Part shown: positions 1-9,656 of the stretch, piece by piece
Position numbering within the stretch: the stretch's first letter is position 1
Layout of the letters: every line of letters begins with the position of its first letter
Assembly: GCA_963978545.1 (NCBI GenBank)
Contig: CAXBTE010000030.1
Location: 62,001-126,000 of the forward strand
Direction of reading: 5' to 3'
DNA: 64,000 nucleotides
Source of the DNA: Linyphia triangularis
Taxonomy: Eukaryota; Arthropoda; Arachnida; Araneae; Linyphiidae
Made by a program: the position numbers and the translations under genes
The notes under the pieces: model-generated
Database searches by the model: none
What the model saw: the letters and a program-made list of their open reading frames with translations, nothing else
Told to the model about the DNA's origin: nothing

Positions 1-40
1 TCCCCTTCTTACAGAGTACAAGGATACCCTCTTCATAGAG
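1..40 (+). repeat. Reference monomer A1 (40 bp)
   Basis: First full unit. It begins tccccttctt, has cagagtacaagg in the middle, atacc after it, and ends ctcttcatagag. This is the commonest class by eye and the one that forms long uniform runs. It contains no CpG. The central gtac gives an RsaI site in essentially every unit of the array. Confidence 0.97.
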
Positions 41-280
41 TCCCCTTCTTACAGAGTACAAGGATACCCTCTTCATAGAGTCCCCTTCTTACAGAGTACA
101 AGGATACCCTCTTCATAGAGTCCCCTTCTTACAGAGTACAAGGATACCCTCTTCATAGAGTCCCCTTCTTACAGAGTACAAGGATACCCTCTTCATAGAG
201 TCCCCTTCTTACAGAGTACAAGGATACCCTCTTCATAGAGTCCCCTTCTTACAGAGTACAAGGATACCCTCTTCATAGAG
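1..280 (+). repeat. Run of seven A1 units, probably a truncated A1x8 block
   Basis: Seven identical A1 units open the window and are followed by A2 at 281 and B1 at 321. The related block at 20744-21142 is B3, eight A1, A2, then B1, so the window probably begins one unit into such a block. Confidence 0.85.
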
Positions 281-320
281 TCCCCTTCTTACAGTGTACA
301 AGGATATCCTCTTCATAGAG
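281..320 (+). repeat. Reference monomer A2 (40 bp, linked two-site variant)
   Basis: Differs from A1 at two positions: cagA becomes cagT before gtaca, and ataCcc becomes ataTcc. The two changes travel together in the great majority of copies. They create the palindromes tgtaca (BsrGI) and aggatatcct (10 bp, containing the EcoRV site gatatc). A2 often occurs as triplets, as at 400-519, 1949-2068 and 2306-2425. Confidence 0.97.
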
Positions 321-359
321 TCCACTCTTATAGAGTACAAGGATACCCTCTTCATAGAG
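321..359 (+). repeat. Reference monomer B1 (39 bp)
   Basis: Begins tccactcttatagag, one base shorter than type A in the first third, followed by tacaaggatacc and the common end ctcttcatagag. Because 39 is divisible by three, B units keep reading frame, whereas A units shift it. Confidence 0.96.
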
Positions 360-519
360 TCCCCTTCTTACAGAGTACAAGGATACCCTCTTCATAGAGT
401 CCCCTTCTTACAGTGTACAAGGATATCCTCTTCATAGAGTCCCCTTCTTACAGTGTACAAGGATATCCTCTTCATAGAGTCCCCTTCTTACAGTGTACAA
501 GGATATCCTCTTCATAGAG

Positions 520-558
520 TCCACTCTTATAGAGTACAACGATACCCTCTTCATAGAG
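520..558 (+). repeat. Reference monomer B2 (39 bp, aacg variant)
   Basis: As B1 but with tacaacgatacc in place of tacaaggatacc, which introduces one CpG. It is nearly always followed by A2, making a 79 bp B2-A2 pair that is the array's most frequent whole-unit insertion or deletion. Confidence 0.95.
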
Positions 559-598
559 TCCCCTTCTTACAGTGTACAAGGATATCCTCTTCATAGAG

Positions 599-637
599 TC
601 CACTCTTAGAGAGTACAAGGATACCCTCTTCATAGAG
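599..637 (+). repeat. Reference monomer B3 (39 bp, tagagag variant)
   Basis: Type B with cttagagagtacaagg in place of cttatagagtacaagg. It is usually preceded by A2 and followed by a run of A1, so it marks the left edge of A1 runs throughout the window. Confidence 0.95.
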
Positions 638-757
638 TCCCCTTCTTACAGAGTACAAGGATACCCTCTTCATAGAGTCCCCTTCTTACAGAGTACAAGG
701 ATACCCTCTTCATAGAGTCCCCTTCTTACAGAGTACAAGGATACCCTCTTCATAGAG

Positions 758-797
758 TCCCCTTCTTACAGAGTACAAGGATATCCTCTTCATAGAG
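758..797 (+). repeat. Reference monomer A3 (40 bp, mixed haplotype)
   Basis: Carries the A1 state at the first diagnostic site (cagag) and the A2 state at the second (atatcc). It is a mixed haplotype, seen mostly directly upstream of the tatcgag units B4 and B6. Confidence 0.94.
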
Positions 798-836
798 TCC
801 ACTCTTATCGAGTACAACGATACCCTCTTCGTAGAG
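798..836 (+). repeat. Reference monomer B4 (39 bp, three-CpG landmark unit)
   Basis: Distinguished by tatcgag, aacgata and ttcgtagag, giving three CpGs in 39 bp in an otherwise CpG-poor array. I find 21 copies, starting at 798, 4256, 5646, 7911, 10970, 14585, 18123, 19434, 21699, 25196, 26586, 28851, 29685, 32466, 36044, 39541, 46016, 47406, 48796, 55277 and 63705. The repeated spacings 1390, 2265 and 3497 reveal the higher-order structure. Confidence 0.95.
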
Positions 837-876
837 TCCCCTTCTTACAGTGTACAAGGATATCCTCTTCATAGAG

Positions 877-915
877 TCCACTCTTAGAGAGTACAACGAT
901 ATCCTCTTCATAGAG
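877..915 (+). repeat. Reference monomer B5 (39 bp)
   Basis: Combines tagagag, aacg and atatcc. It lies two units after B4 with one A2 between, so B4-A2-B5 is a fixed trio. It is absent as a separate unit near 40.93 kb, where it has fused with B4. Confidence 0.93.
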
Positions 916-995
916 TCCCCTTCTTACAGAGTACAAGGATACCCTCTTCATAGAGTCCCCTTCTTACAGAGTACAAGGATACCCTCTTCATAGAG

Positions 996-1035
996 TCCCC
1001 TTCTTACATAGTACAAGGATACCCTCTTCATAGAG
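996..1035 (+). repeat. Reference monomer A4 (40 bp, catag variant)
   Basis: A1 with cttacatagtacaagg in place of cttacagagtacaagg, a single G to T. It occurs at fixed places in the higher-order repeats, before A2-B1, and mostly singly. Confidence 0.94.
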
Positions 1036-1075
1036 TCCCCTTCTTACAGTGTACAAGGATATCCTCTTCATAGAG

Positions 1076-1869
1076 TCCACTCTTATAGAGTACAAGGATA
1101 CCCTCTTCATAGAGTCCCCTTCTTACAGAGTACAAGGATACCCTCTTCATAGAGTCCCCTTCTTACAGAGTACAAGGATACCCTCTTCATAGAGTCCCCT
1201 TCTTACAGTGTACAAGGATATCCTCTTCATAGAGTCCACTCTTATAGAGTACAACGATACCCTCTTCATAGAGTCCCCTTCTTACAGTGTACAAGGATAT
1301 CCTCTTCATAGAGTCCACTCTTAGAGAGTACAAGGATACCCTCTTCATAGAGTCCCCTTCTTACAGAGTACAAGGATACCCTCTTCATAGAGTCCCCTTC
1401 TTACATAGTACAAGGATACCCTCTTCATAGAGTCCCCTTCTTACAGTGTACAAGGATATCCTCTTCATAGAGTCCACTCTTATAGAGTACAAGGATACCC
1501 TCTTCATAGAGTCCCCTTCTTACAGAGTACAAGGATACCCTCTTCATAGAGTCCCCTTCTTACAGAGTACAAGGATACCCTCTTCATAGAGTCCCCTTCT
1601 TACAGTGTACAAGGATATCCTCTTCATAGAGTCCACTCTTATAGAGTACAACGATACCCTCTTCATAGAGTCCCCTTCTTACAGTGTACAAGGATATCCT
1701 CTTCATAGAGTCCACTCTTAGAGAGTACAAGGATACCCTCTTCATAGAGTCCCCTTCTTACAGAGTACAAGGATACCCTCTTCATAGAGTCCCCTTCTTA
1801 CAGAGTACAAGGATACCCTCTTCATAGAGTCCCCTTCTTACAGTGTACAAGGATATCCTCTTCATAGAG
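1076..1869 (+). repeat. 10-unit, 397 bp higher-order repeat, two copies
   Basis: Unit order is B1-A1-A1-A2-B2-A2-B3-A1-A4-A2 at 1076-1472, which sums to 397 bp. It repeats at 1473-1869 with A1 in place of A4 in the ninth position. A third B1 follows at 1870, again 397 bp on. The same pairing recurs at 8189 and 8586, 11248 and 11645, and inside every complete 1,390 bp block. Confidence 0.93.
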
Positions 1870-2068
1870 TCCACTCTTATAGAGTACAAGGATACCCTCT
1901 TCATAGAGTCCCCTTCTTACAGAGTACAAGGATACCCTCTTCATAGAGTCCCCTTCTTACAGTGTACAAGGATATCCTCTTCATAGAGTCCCCTTCTTAC
2001 AGTGTACAAGGATATCCTCTTCATAGAGTCCCCTTCTTACAGTGTACAAGGATATCCTCTTCATAGAG

Positions 2069-2185
2069 TCCACTCTTATAGAGTACAAGGATATCCTCTT
2101 CATAGAGTCCACTCTTAGAGAGTACAAGGATACCCTCTTCATAGAGTCCACTCTTAGAGAGTACAAGGATACCCTCTTCATAGAG
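2069..2185 (+). repeat. Triple 39 bp cluster B7-B3-B3
   Basis: Three consecutive 39 bp units, the longest B run I saw. B7 is B1 with atatcc. The cluster recurs at 9182, 12241, 22970, 37315 and 43354; at 51777 only B7-B3 remains. As three in-frame 39-mers delay the next stop codon, the longest open frame in the window (73 codons) sits here each time; I regard that as a by-product. Confidence 0.92.
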
Positions 2186-4136
2186 TCCCCTTCTTACAGA
2201 GTACAAGGATACCCTCTTCATAGAGTCCCCTTCTTACAGAGTACAAGGATACCCTCTTCATAGAGTCCCCTTCTTACAGAGTACAAGGATACCCTCTTCA
2301 TAGAGTCCCCTTCTTACAGTGTACAAGGATATCCTCTTCATAGAGTCCCCTTCTTACAGTGTACAAGGATATCCTCTTCATAGAGTCCCCTTCTTACAGT
2401 GTACAAGGATATCCTCTTCATAGAGTCCACTCTTATAGAGTACAACGATACCCTCTTCATAGAGTCCCCTTCTTACAGTGTACAAGGATATCCTCTTCAT
2501 AGAGTCCACTCTTAGAGAGTACAAGGATACCCTCTTCATAGAGTCCCCTTCTTACAGAGTACAAGGATACCCTCTTCATAGAGTCCCCTTCTTACAGAGT
2601 ACAAGGATACCCTCTTCATAGAGTCCCCTTCTTACAGAGTACAAGGATACCCTCTTCATAGAGTCCCCTTCTTACAGAGTACAAGGATACCCTCTTCATA
2701 GAGTCCCCTTCTTACAGAGTACAAGGATACCCTCTTCATAGAGTCCCCTTCTTACAGTGTACAAGGATATCCTCTTCATAGAGTCCACTCTTATAGAGTA
2801 CAAGGATACCCTCTTCATAGAGTCCCCTTCTTACAGAGTACAAGGATACCCTCTTCATAGAGTCCCCTTCTTACAGTGTACAAGGATATCCTCTTCATAG
2901 AGTCCCCTTCTTACAGTGTACAAGGATATCCTCTTCATAGAGTCCCCTTCTTACAGTGTACAAGGATATCCTCTTCATAGAGTCCACTCTTATAGAGTAC
3001 AACGATACCCTCTTCATAGAGTCCCCTTCTTACAGTGTACAAGGATATCCTCTTCATAGAGTCCACTCTTATAGAGTACAACGATACCCTCTTCATAGAG
3101 TCCCCTTCTTACAGTGTACAAGGATATCCTCTTCATAGAGTCCACTCTTAGAGAGTACAAGGATACCCTCTTCATAGAGTCCCCTTCTTACAGAGTACAA
3201 GGATACCCTCTTCATAGAGTCCCCTTCTTACAGAGTACAAGGATACCCTCTTCATAGAGTCCCCTTCTTACAGAGTACAAGGATACCCTCTTCATAGAGT
3301 CCCCTTCTTACAGTGTACAAGGATATCCTCTTCATAGAGTCCCCTTCTTACAGTGTACAAGGATATCCTCTTCATAGAGTCCCCTTCTTACAGTGTACAA
3401 GGATATCCTCTTCATAGAGTCCACTCTTAGAGAGTACAAGGATACCCTCTTCATAGAGTCCCCTTCTTACAGAGTACAAGGATACCCTCTTCATAGAGTC
3501 CCCTTCTTACAGAGTACAAGGATACCCTCTTCATAGAGTCCCCTTCTTACAGAGTACAAGGATACCCTCTTCATAGAGTCCCCTTCTTACAGAGTACAAG
3601 GATACCCTCTTCATAGAGTCCCCTTCTTACAGAGTACAAGGATACCCTCTTCATAGAGTCCCCTTCTTACAGTGTACAAGGATATCCTCTTCATAGAGTC
3701 CACTCTTATAGAGTACAACGATACCCTCTTCATAGAGTCCCCTTCTTACAGTGTACAAGGATATCCTCTTCATAGAGTCCCCTTCTTACAGAGTACAAGG
3801 ATACCCTCTTCATAGAGTCCCCTTCTTACAGAGTACAAGGATACCCTCTTCATAGAGTCCCCTTCTTACAGAGTACAAGGATACCCTCTTCATAGAGTCC
3901 CCTTCTTACAGAGTACAAGGATACCCTCTTCATAGAGTCCCCTTCTTACAGTGTACAAGGATATCCTCTTCATAGAGTCCCCTTCTTACAGTGTACAAGG
4001 ATATCCTCTTCATAGAGTCCCCTTCTTACAGTGTACAAGGATATCCTCTTCATAGAGTCCACTCTTATAGAGTACAACGATACCCTCTTCATAGAGTCCC
4101 CTTCTTACAGTGTACAAGGATATCCTCTTCATAGAG

Positions 4137-5526
4137 TCCACTCTTAGAGAGTACAAGGATACCCTCTTCATAGAGTCCCCTTCTTACAGAGTACAAGGAT
4201 ACCCTCTTCATAGAGTCCCCTTCTTACAGAGTACAAGGATATCCTCTTCATAGAGTCCACTCTTATCGAGTACAACGATACCCTCTTCGTAGAGTCCCCT
4301 TCTTACAGTGTACAAGGATATCCTCTTCATAGAGTCCACTCTTAGAGAGTACAACGATATCCTCTTCATAGAGTCCCCTTCTTACAGAGTACAAGGATAC
4401 CCTCTTCATAGAGTCCCCTTCTTACAGAGTACAAGGATACCCTCTTCATAGAGTCCCCTTCTTACATAGTACAAGGATACCCTCTTCATAGAGTCCCCTT
4501 CTTACAGTGTACAAGGATATCCTCTTCATAGAGTCCACTCTTATAGAGTACAAGGATACCCTCTTCATAGAGTCCCCTTCTTACAGAGTACAAGGATACC
4601 CTCTTCATAGAGTCCCCTTCTTACAGAGTACAAGGATACCCTCTTCATAGAGTCCCCTTCTTACAGTGTACAAGGATATCCTCTTCATAGAGTCCACTCT
4701 TATAGAGTACAACGATACCCTCTTCATAGAGTCCCCTTCTTACAGTGTACAAGGATATCCTCTTCATAGAGTCCACTCTTAGAGAGTACAAGGATACCCT
4801 CTTCATAGAGTCCCCTTCTTACAGAGTACAAGGATACCCTCTTCATAGAGTCCCCTTCTTACATAGTACAAGGATACCCTCTTCATAGAGTCCCCTTCTT
4901 ACAGTGTACAAGGATATCCTCTTCATAGAGTCCACTCTTATAGAGTACAAGGATACCCTCTTCATAGAGTCCCCTTCTTACAGAGTACAAGGATACCCTC
5001 TTCATAGAGTCCCCTTCTTACAGAGTACAAGGATACCCTCTTCATAGAGTCCCCTTCTTACAGTGTACAAGGATATCCTCTTCATAGAGTCCACTCTTAT
5101 AGAGTACAACGATACCCTCTTCATAGAGTCCCCTTCTTACAGTGTACAAGGATATCCTCTTCATAGAGTCCACTCTTAGAGAGTACAAGGATACCCTCTT
5201 CATAGAGTCCCCTTCTTACAGAGTACAAGGATACCCTCTTCATAGAGTCCCCTTCTTACAGAGTACAAGGATACCCTCTTCATAGAGTCCCCTTCTTACA
5301 GAGTACAAGGATACCCTCTTCATAGAGTCCCCTTCTTACAGTGTACAAGGATATCCTCTTCATAGAGTCCCCTTCTTACAGTGTACAAGGATATCCTCTT
5401 CATAGAGTCCCCTTCTTACAGTGTACAAGGATATCCTCTTCATAGAGTCCACTCTTATAGAGTACAACGATACCCTCTTCATAGAGTCCCCTTCTTACAG
5501 TGTACAAGGATATCCTCTTCATAGAG
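4137..5526 (+). repeat. 35-unit, 1,390 bp higher-order repeat, type copy
   Basis: Order: B3-A1-A3-B4-A2-B5-A1-A1-A4-A2, then B1-A1-A1-A2-B2-A2-B3-A1-A4-A2, then B1-A1-A1-A2-B2-A2, then B3-A1-A1-A1-A2-A2-A2-B2-A2. That is 25 A and 10 B units, or 1,390 bp, which agrees with the B4 spacing from 4256 to 5646. Similar copies start at 25077, 39422, 45897 and 47287. Confidence 0.93.
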
Positions 5527-6558
5527 TCCACTCTTAGAGAGTACAAGGATACCCTCTTCATAGAGTCCCCTTCTTACAGAGTACAAGGATACCCTCTTCA
5601 TAGAGTCCCCTTCTTACAGAGTACAAGGATATCCTCTTCATAGAGTCCACTCTTATCGAGTACAACGATACCCTCTTCGTAGAGTCCCCTTCTTACAGTG
5701 TACAAGGATATCCTCTTCATAGAGTCCACTCTTAGAGAGTACAACGATATCCTCTTCATAGAGTCCCCTTCTTACAGAGTACAAGGATACCCTCTTCATA
5801 GAGTCCCCTTCTTACAGAGTACAAGGATACCCTCTTCATAGAGTCCCCTTCTTACATAGTACAAGGATACCCTCTTCATAGAGTCCCCTTCTTACAGTGT
5901 ACAAGGATATCCTCTTCATAGAGTCCACTCTTATAGAGTACAAGGATACCCTCTTCATAGAGTCCCCTTCTTACAGAGTACAAGGATACCCTCTTCATAG
6001 AGTCCCCTTCTTACAGAGTACAAGGATACCCTCTTCATAGAGTCCCCTTCTTACAGTGTACAAGGATATCCTCTTCATAGAGTCCACTCTTATAGAGTAC
6101 AACGATACCCTCTTCATAGAGTCCCCTTCTTACAGTGTACAAGGATATCCTCTTCATAGAGTCCACTCTTAGAGAGTACAAGGATACCCTCTTCATAGAG
6201 TCCCCTTCTTACAGAGTACAAGGATACCCTCTTCATAGAGTCCCCTTCTTACATAGTACAAGGATACCCTCTTCATAGAGTCCCCTTCTTACAGTGTACA
6301 AGGATATCCTCTTCATAGAGTCCACTCTTATAGAGTACAAGGATACCCTCTTCATAGAGTCCCCTTCTTACAGAGTACAAGGATACCCTCTTCATAGAGT
6401 CCCCTTCTTACAGAGTACAAGGATACCCTCTTCATAGAGTCCCCTTCTTACAGTGTACAAGGATATCCTCTTCATAGAGTCCACTCTTATAGAGTACAAC
6501 GATACCCTCTTCATAGAGTCCCCTTCTTACAGTGTACAAGGATATCCTCTTCATAGAG
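5527..6558 (+). repeat. Second 1,390 bp HOR copy, cut short after 26 units
   Basis: Follows the type copy directly and matches it for 1,032 bp. It then switches, at a B1-like unit with a private change (a to t at 6562, giving tcctct), into the A1-A1-A1-A3-B6 block. The equivalent switch at 15495 and 33376 lacks the private change. Confidence 0.88.
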
Positions 6559-6597
6559 TCCTCTCTTATAGAGTACAAGGATACCCTCTTCATAGAG

Positions 6598-9418
6598 TCC
6601 CCTTCTTACAGAGTACAAGGATACCCTCTTCATAGAGTCCCCTTCTTACAGAGTACAAGGATACCCTCTTCATAGAGTCCCCTTCTTACAGAGTACAAGG
6701 ATACCCTCTTCATAGAGTCCCCTTCTTACAGAGTACAAGGATATCCTCTTCATAGAGTCCACTCTTATCGAGTACAACGATACCCTCTTCATAGAGTCCC
6801 CTTCTTACAGAGTACAAGGATATCCTCTTCATAGAGTCCCCTTCTTACAGTGTACAAGGATATCCTCTTCATAGAGTCCACTCTTATAGAGTACAACGAT
6901 ACCCTCTTCATAGAGTCCCCTTCTTACAGTGTACAAGGATATCCTCTTCATAGAGTCCACTCTTAGAGAGTACAAGGATACCCTCTTCATAGAGTCCCCT
7001 TCTTACAGAGTACAAGGATACCCTCTTCATAGAGTCCCCTTCTTACAGAGTACAAGGATACCCTCTTCATAGAGTCCCCTTCTTACAGAGTACAAGGATA
7101 CCCTCTTCATAGAGTCCCCTTCTTACAGAGTACAAGGATACCCTCTTCATAGAGTCCCCTTCTTACAGAGTACAAGGATACCCTCTTCATAGAGTCCCCT
7201 TCTTACAGAGTACAAGGATACCCTCTTCATAGAGTCCCCTTCTTACAGAGTACAAGGATACCCTCTTCATAGAGTCCCCTTCTTACAGAGTACAAGGATA
7301 CCCTCTTCATAGAGTCCCCTTCTTACAGTGTACAAGGATATCCTCTTCATAGAGTCCACTCTTATAGAGTACAAGGATACCCTCTTCATAGAGTCCCCTT
7401 CTTACAGAGTACAAGGATACCCTCTTCATAGAGTCCCCTTCTTACAGTGTACAAGGATATCCTCTTCATAGAGTCCCCTTCTTACAGTGTACAAGGATAT
7501 CCTCTTCATAGAGTCCCCTTCTTACAGTGTACAAGGATATCCTCTTCATAGAGTCCACTCTTATAGAGTACAACGATACCCTCTTCATAGAGTCCCCTTC
7601 TTACAGTGTACAAGGATATCCTCTTCATAGAGTCCACTCTTATAGAGTACAACGATACCCTCTTCATAGAGTCCCCTTCTTACAGTGTACAAGGATATCC
7701 TCTTCATAGAGTCCACTCTTAGAGAGTACAAGGATACCCTCTTCATAGAGTCCCCTTCTTACAGAGTACAAGGATACCCTCTTCATAGAGTCCCCTTCTT
7801 ACAGAGTACAAGGATACCCTCTTCATAGAGTCCCCTTCTTACAGAGTACAAGGATACCCTCTTCATAGAGTCCCCTTCTTACAGAGTACAAGGATATCCT
7901 CTTCATAGAGTCCACTCTTATCGAGTACAACGATACCCTCTTCGTAGAGTCCCCTTCTTACAGTGTACAAGGATATCCTCTTCATAGAGTCCACTCTTAG
8001 AGAGTACAACGATATCCTCTTCATAGAGTCCCCTTCTTACAGAGTACAAGGATACCCTCTTCATAGAGTCCCCTTCTTACAGAGTACAAGGATACCCTCT
8101 TCATAGAGTCCCCTTCTTACATAGTACAAGGATACCCTCTTCATAGAGTCCCCTTCTTACAGTGTACAAGGATATCCTCTTCATAGAGTCCACTCTTATA
8201 GAGTACAAGGATACCCTCTTCATAGAGTCCCCTTCTTACAGAGTACAAGGATACCCTCTTCATAGAGTCCCCTTCTTACAGAGTACAAGGATACCCTCTT
8301 CATAGAGTCCCCTTCTTACAGTGTACAAGGATATCCTCTTCATAGAGTCCACTCTTATAGAGTACAACGATACCCTCTTCATAGAGTCCCCTTCTTACAG
8401 TGTACAAGGATATCCTCTTCATAGAGTCCACTCTTAGAGAGTACAAGGATACCCTCTTCATAGAGTCCCCTTCTTACAGAGTACAAGGATACCCTCTTCA
8501 TAGAGTCCCCTTCTTACATAGTACAAGGATACCCTCTTCATAGAGTCCCCTTCTTACAGTGTACAAGGATATCCTCTTCATAGAGTCCACTCTTATAGAG
8601 TACAAGGATACCCTCTTCATAGAGTCCCCTTCTTACAGAGTACAAGGATACCCTCTTCATAGAGTCCCCTTCTTACAGAGTACAAGGATACCCTCTTCAT
8701 AGAGTCCCCTTCTTACAGTGTACAAGGATATCCTCTTCATAGAGTCCACTCTTATAGAGTACAACGATACCCTCTTCATAGAGTCCCCTTCTTACAGTGT
8801 ACAAGGATATCCTCTTCATAGAGTCCACTCTTAGAGAGTACAAGGATACCCTCTTCATAGAGTCCCCTTCTTACAGAGTACAAGGATACCCTCTTCATAG
8901 AGTCCCCTTCTTACAGAGTACAAGGATACCCTCTTCATAGAGTCCCCTTCTTACAGTGTACAAGGATATCCTCTTCATAGAGTCCACTCTTATAGAGTAC
9001 AAGGATACCCTCTTCATAGAGTCCCCTTCTTACAGAGTACAAGGATACCCTCTTCATAGAGTCCCCTTCTTACAGTGTACAAGGATATCCTCTTCATAGA
9101 GTCCCCTTCTTACAGTGTACAAGGATATCCTCTTCATAGAGTCCCCTTCTTACAGTGTACAAGGATATCCTCTTCATAGAGTCCACTCTTATAGAGTACA
9201 AGGATATCCTCTTCATAGAGTCCACTCTTAGAGAGTACAAGGATACCCTCTTCATAGAGTCCACTCTTAGAGAGTACAAGGATACCCTCTTCATAGAGTC
9301 CCCTTCTTACAGAGTACAAGGATACCCTCTTCATAGAGTCCCCTTCTTACAGAGTACAAGGATACCCTCTTCATAGAGTCCCCTTCTTACAGAGTACAAG
9401 GATACCCTCTTCATAGAG
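6598..9418 (+). repeat. First copy of the 3,059 bp segmental duplication
   Basis: Landmarks repeat 3,059 bp downstream: B6 at 6758 and 9817, B4 at 7911 and 10970, B7 at 9182 and 12241, and the A1x8 run at 6995 and 10054. The order of units between landmarks is the same in both copies as far as I traced it. Confidence 0.9.
6995..7314 (+). repeat. Uniform run of eight A1 units
   Basis: Eight A1 copies in a row between B3 (6956) and A2-B1 (7315). The same number occurs after B3 at 10015, 15895, 20744, 33776 and 49550. At 27896 the run has one unit changed to A3 by a single base at 28041. A constant count of eight suggests these blocks spread as whole segments. Confidence 0.9.
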
Positions 9419-9656
9419 TCCCCTTCTTACAGTGTACAAGGATACCCTCTTCATAGAGTCCCCTTCTTACAGAGTACAAGGATACCCTCTTCATAGAGTC
9501 CCCTTCTTACAGTGTACAAGGATATCCTCTTCATAGAGTCCACTCTTATAGAGTACAACGATACCCTCTTCATAGAGTCCCCTTCTTACAGTGTACAAGG
9601 ATATCCTCTTCATAGAGTCCACTCTTAGAGAGTACAAGGATACCCTCTTCATAGAG
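9419..9656 (+). repeat. Junction segment between the two 3,059 bp copies
   Basis: After B7-B3-B3-A1-A1-A1 the usual A2-A2-A2-B2 is replaced by A5-A1-A2-B2-A2-B3. The A5 unit at 9419-9458 (cagtg with atacc) is a recombinant of A2 and A1 states and is rare in the first 50 kb. It may mark the exchange point. Confidence 0.75.

Noticed and set aside
313..324. GATA-type or other transcription factor sites in each unit
   Set aside because: gata occurs in nearly every monomer by virtue of aaggata, but a four-base match repeated with the monomer carries no independent evidence of regulation.
1981..2181. Open frames of 66 codons on the - strand, beginning MKRVSLYS, at several places
   Set aside because: The atg comes from the reverse of ttcatag in every unit, and stops recur from the reverse of ttca and ttaca. 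These are array translations with no coding signature.
2042..2263. Open frame of 73 codons on the + strand, repeated at 9155, 12214, 22943, 37288 and 43327
   Set aside because: It is made wholly of satellite monomers, has no unique domain, and exists only because three 39 bp units in a row (B7-B3-B3) delay the stop. Identical copies arise by segmental duplication.
4137..6558. Assembly artefact: one HOR duplicated in error
   Set aside because: Copies differ by private bases and whole-unit indels and are bounded by hybrid monomers, which a simple duplicated contig would not give. Read-level support would still be needed to exclude local errors.
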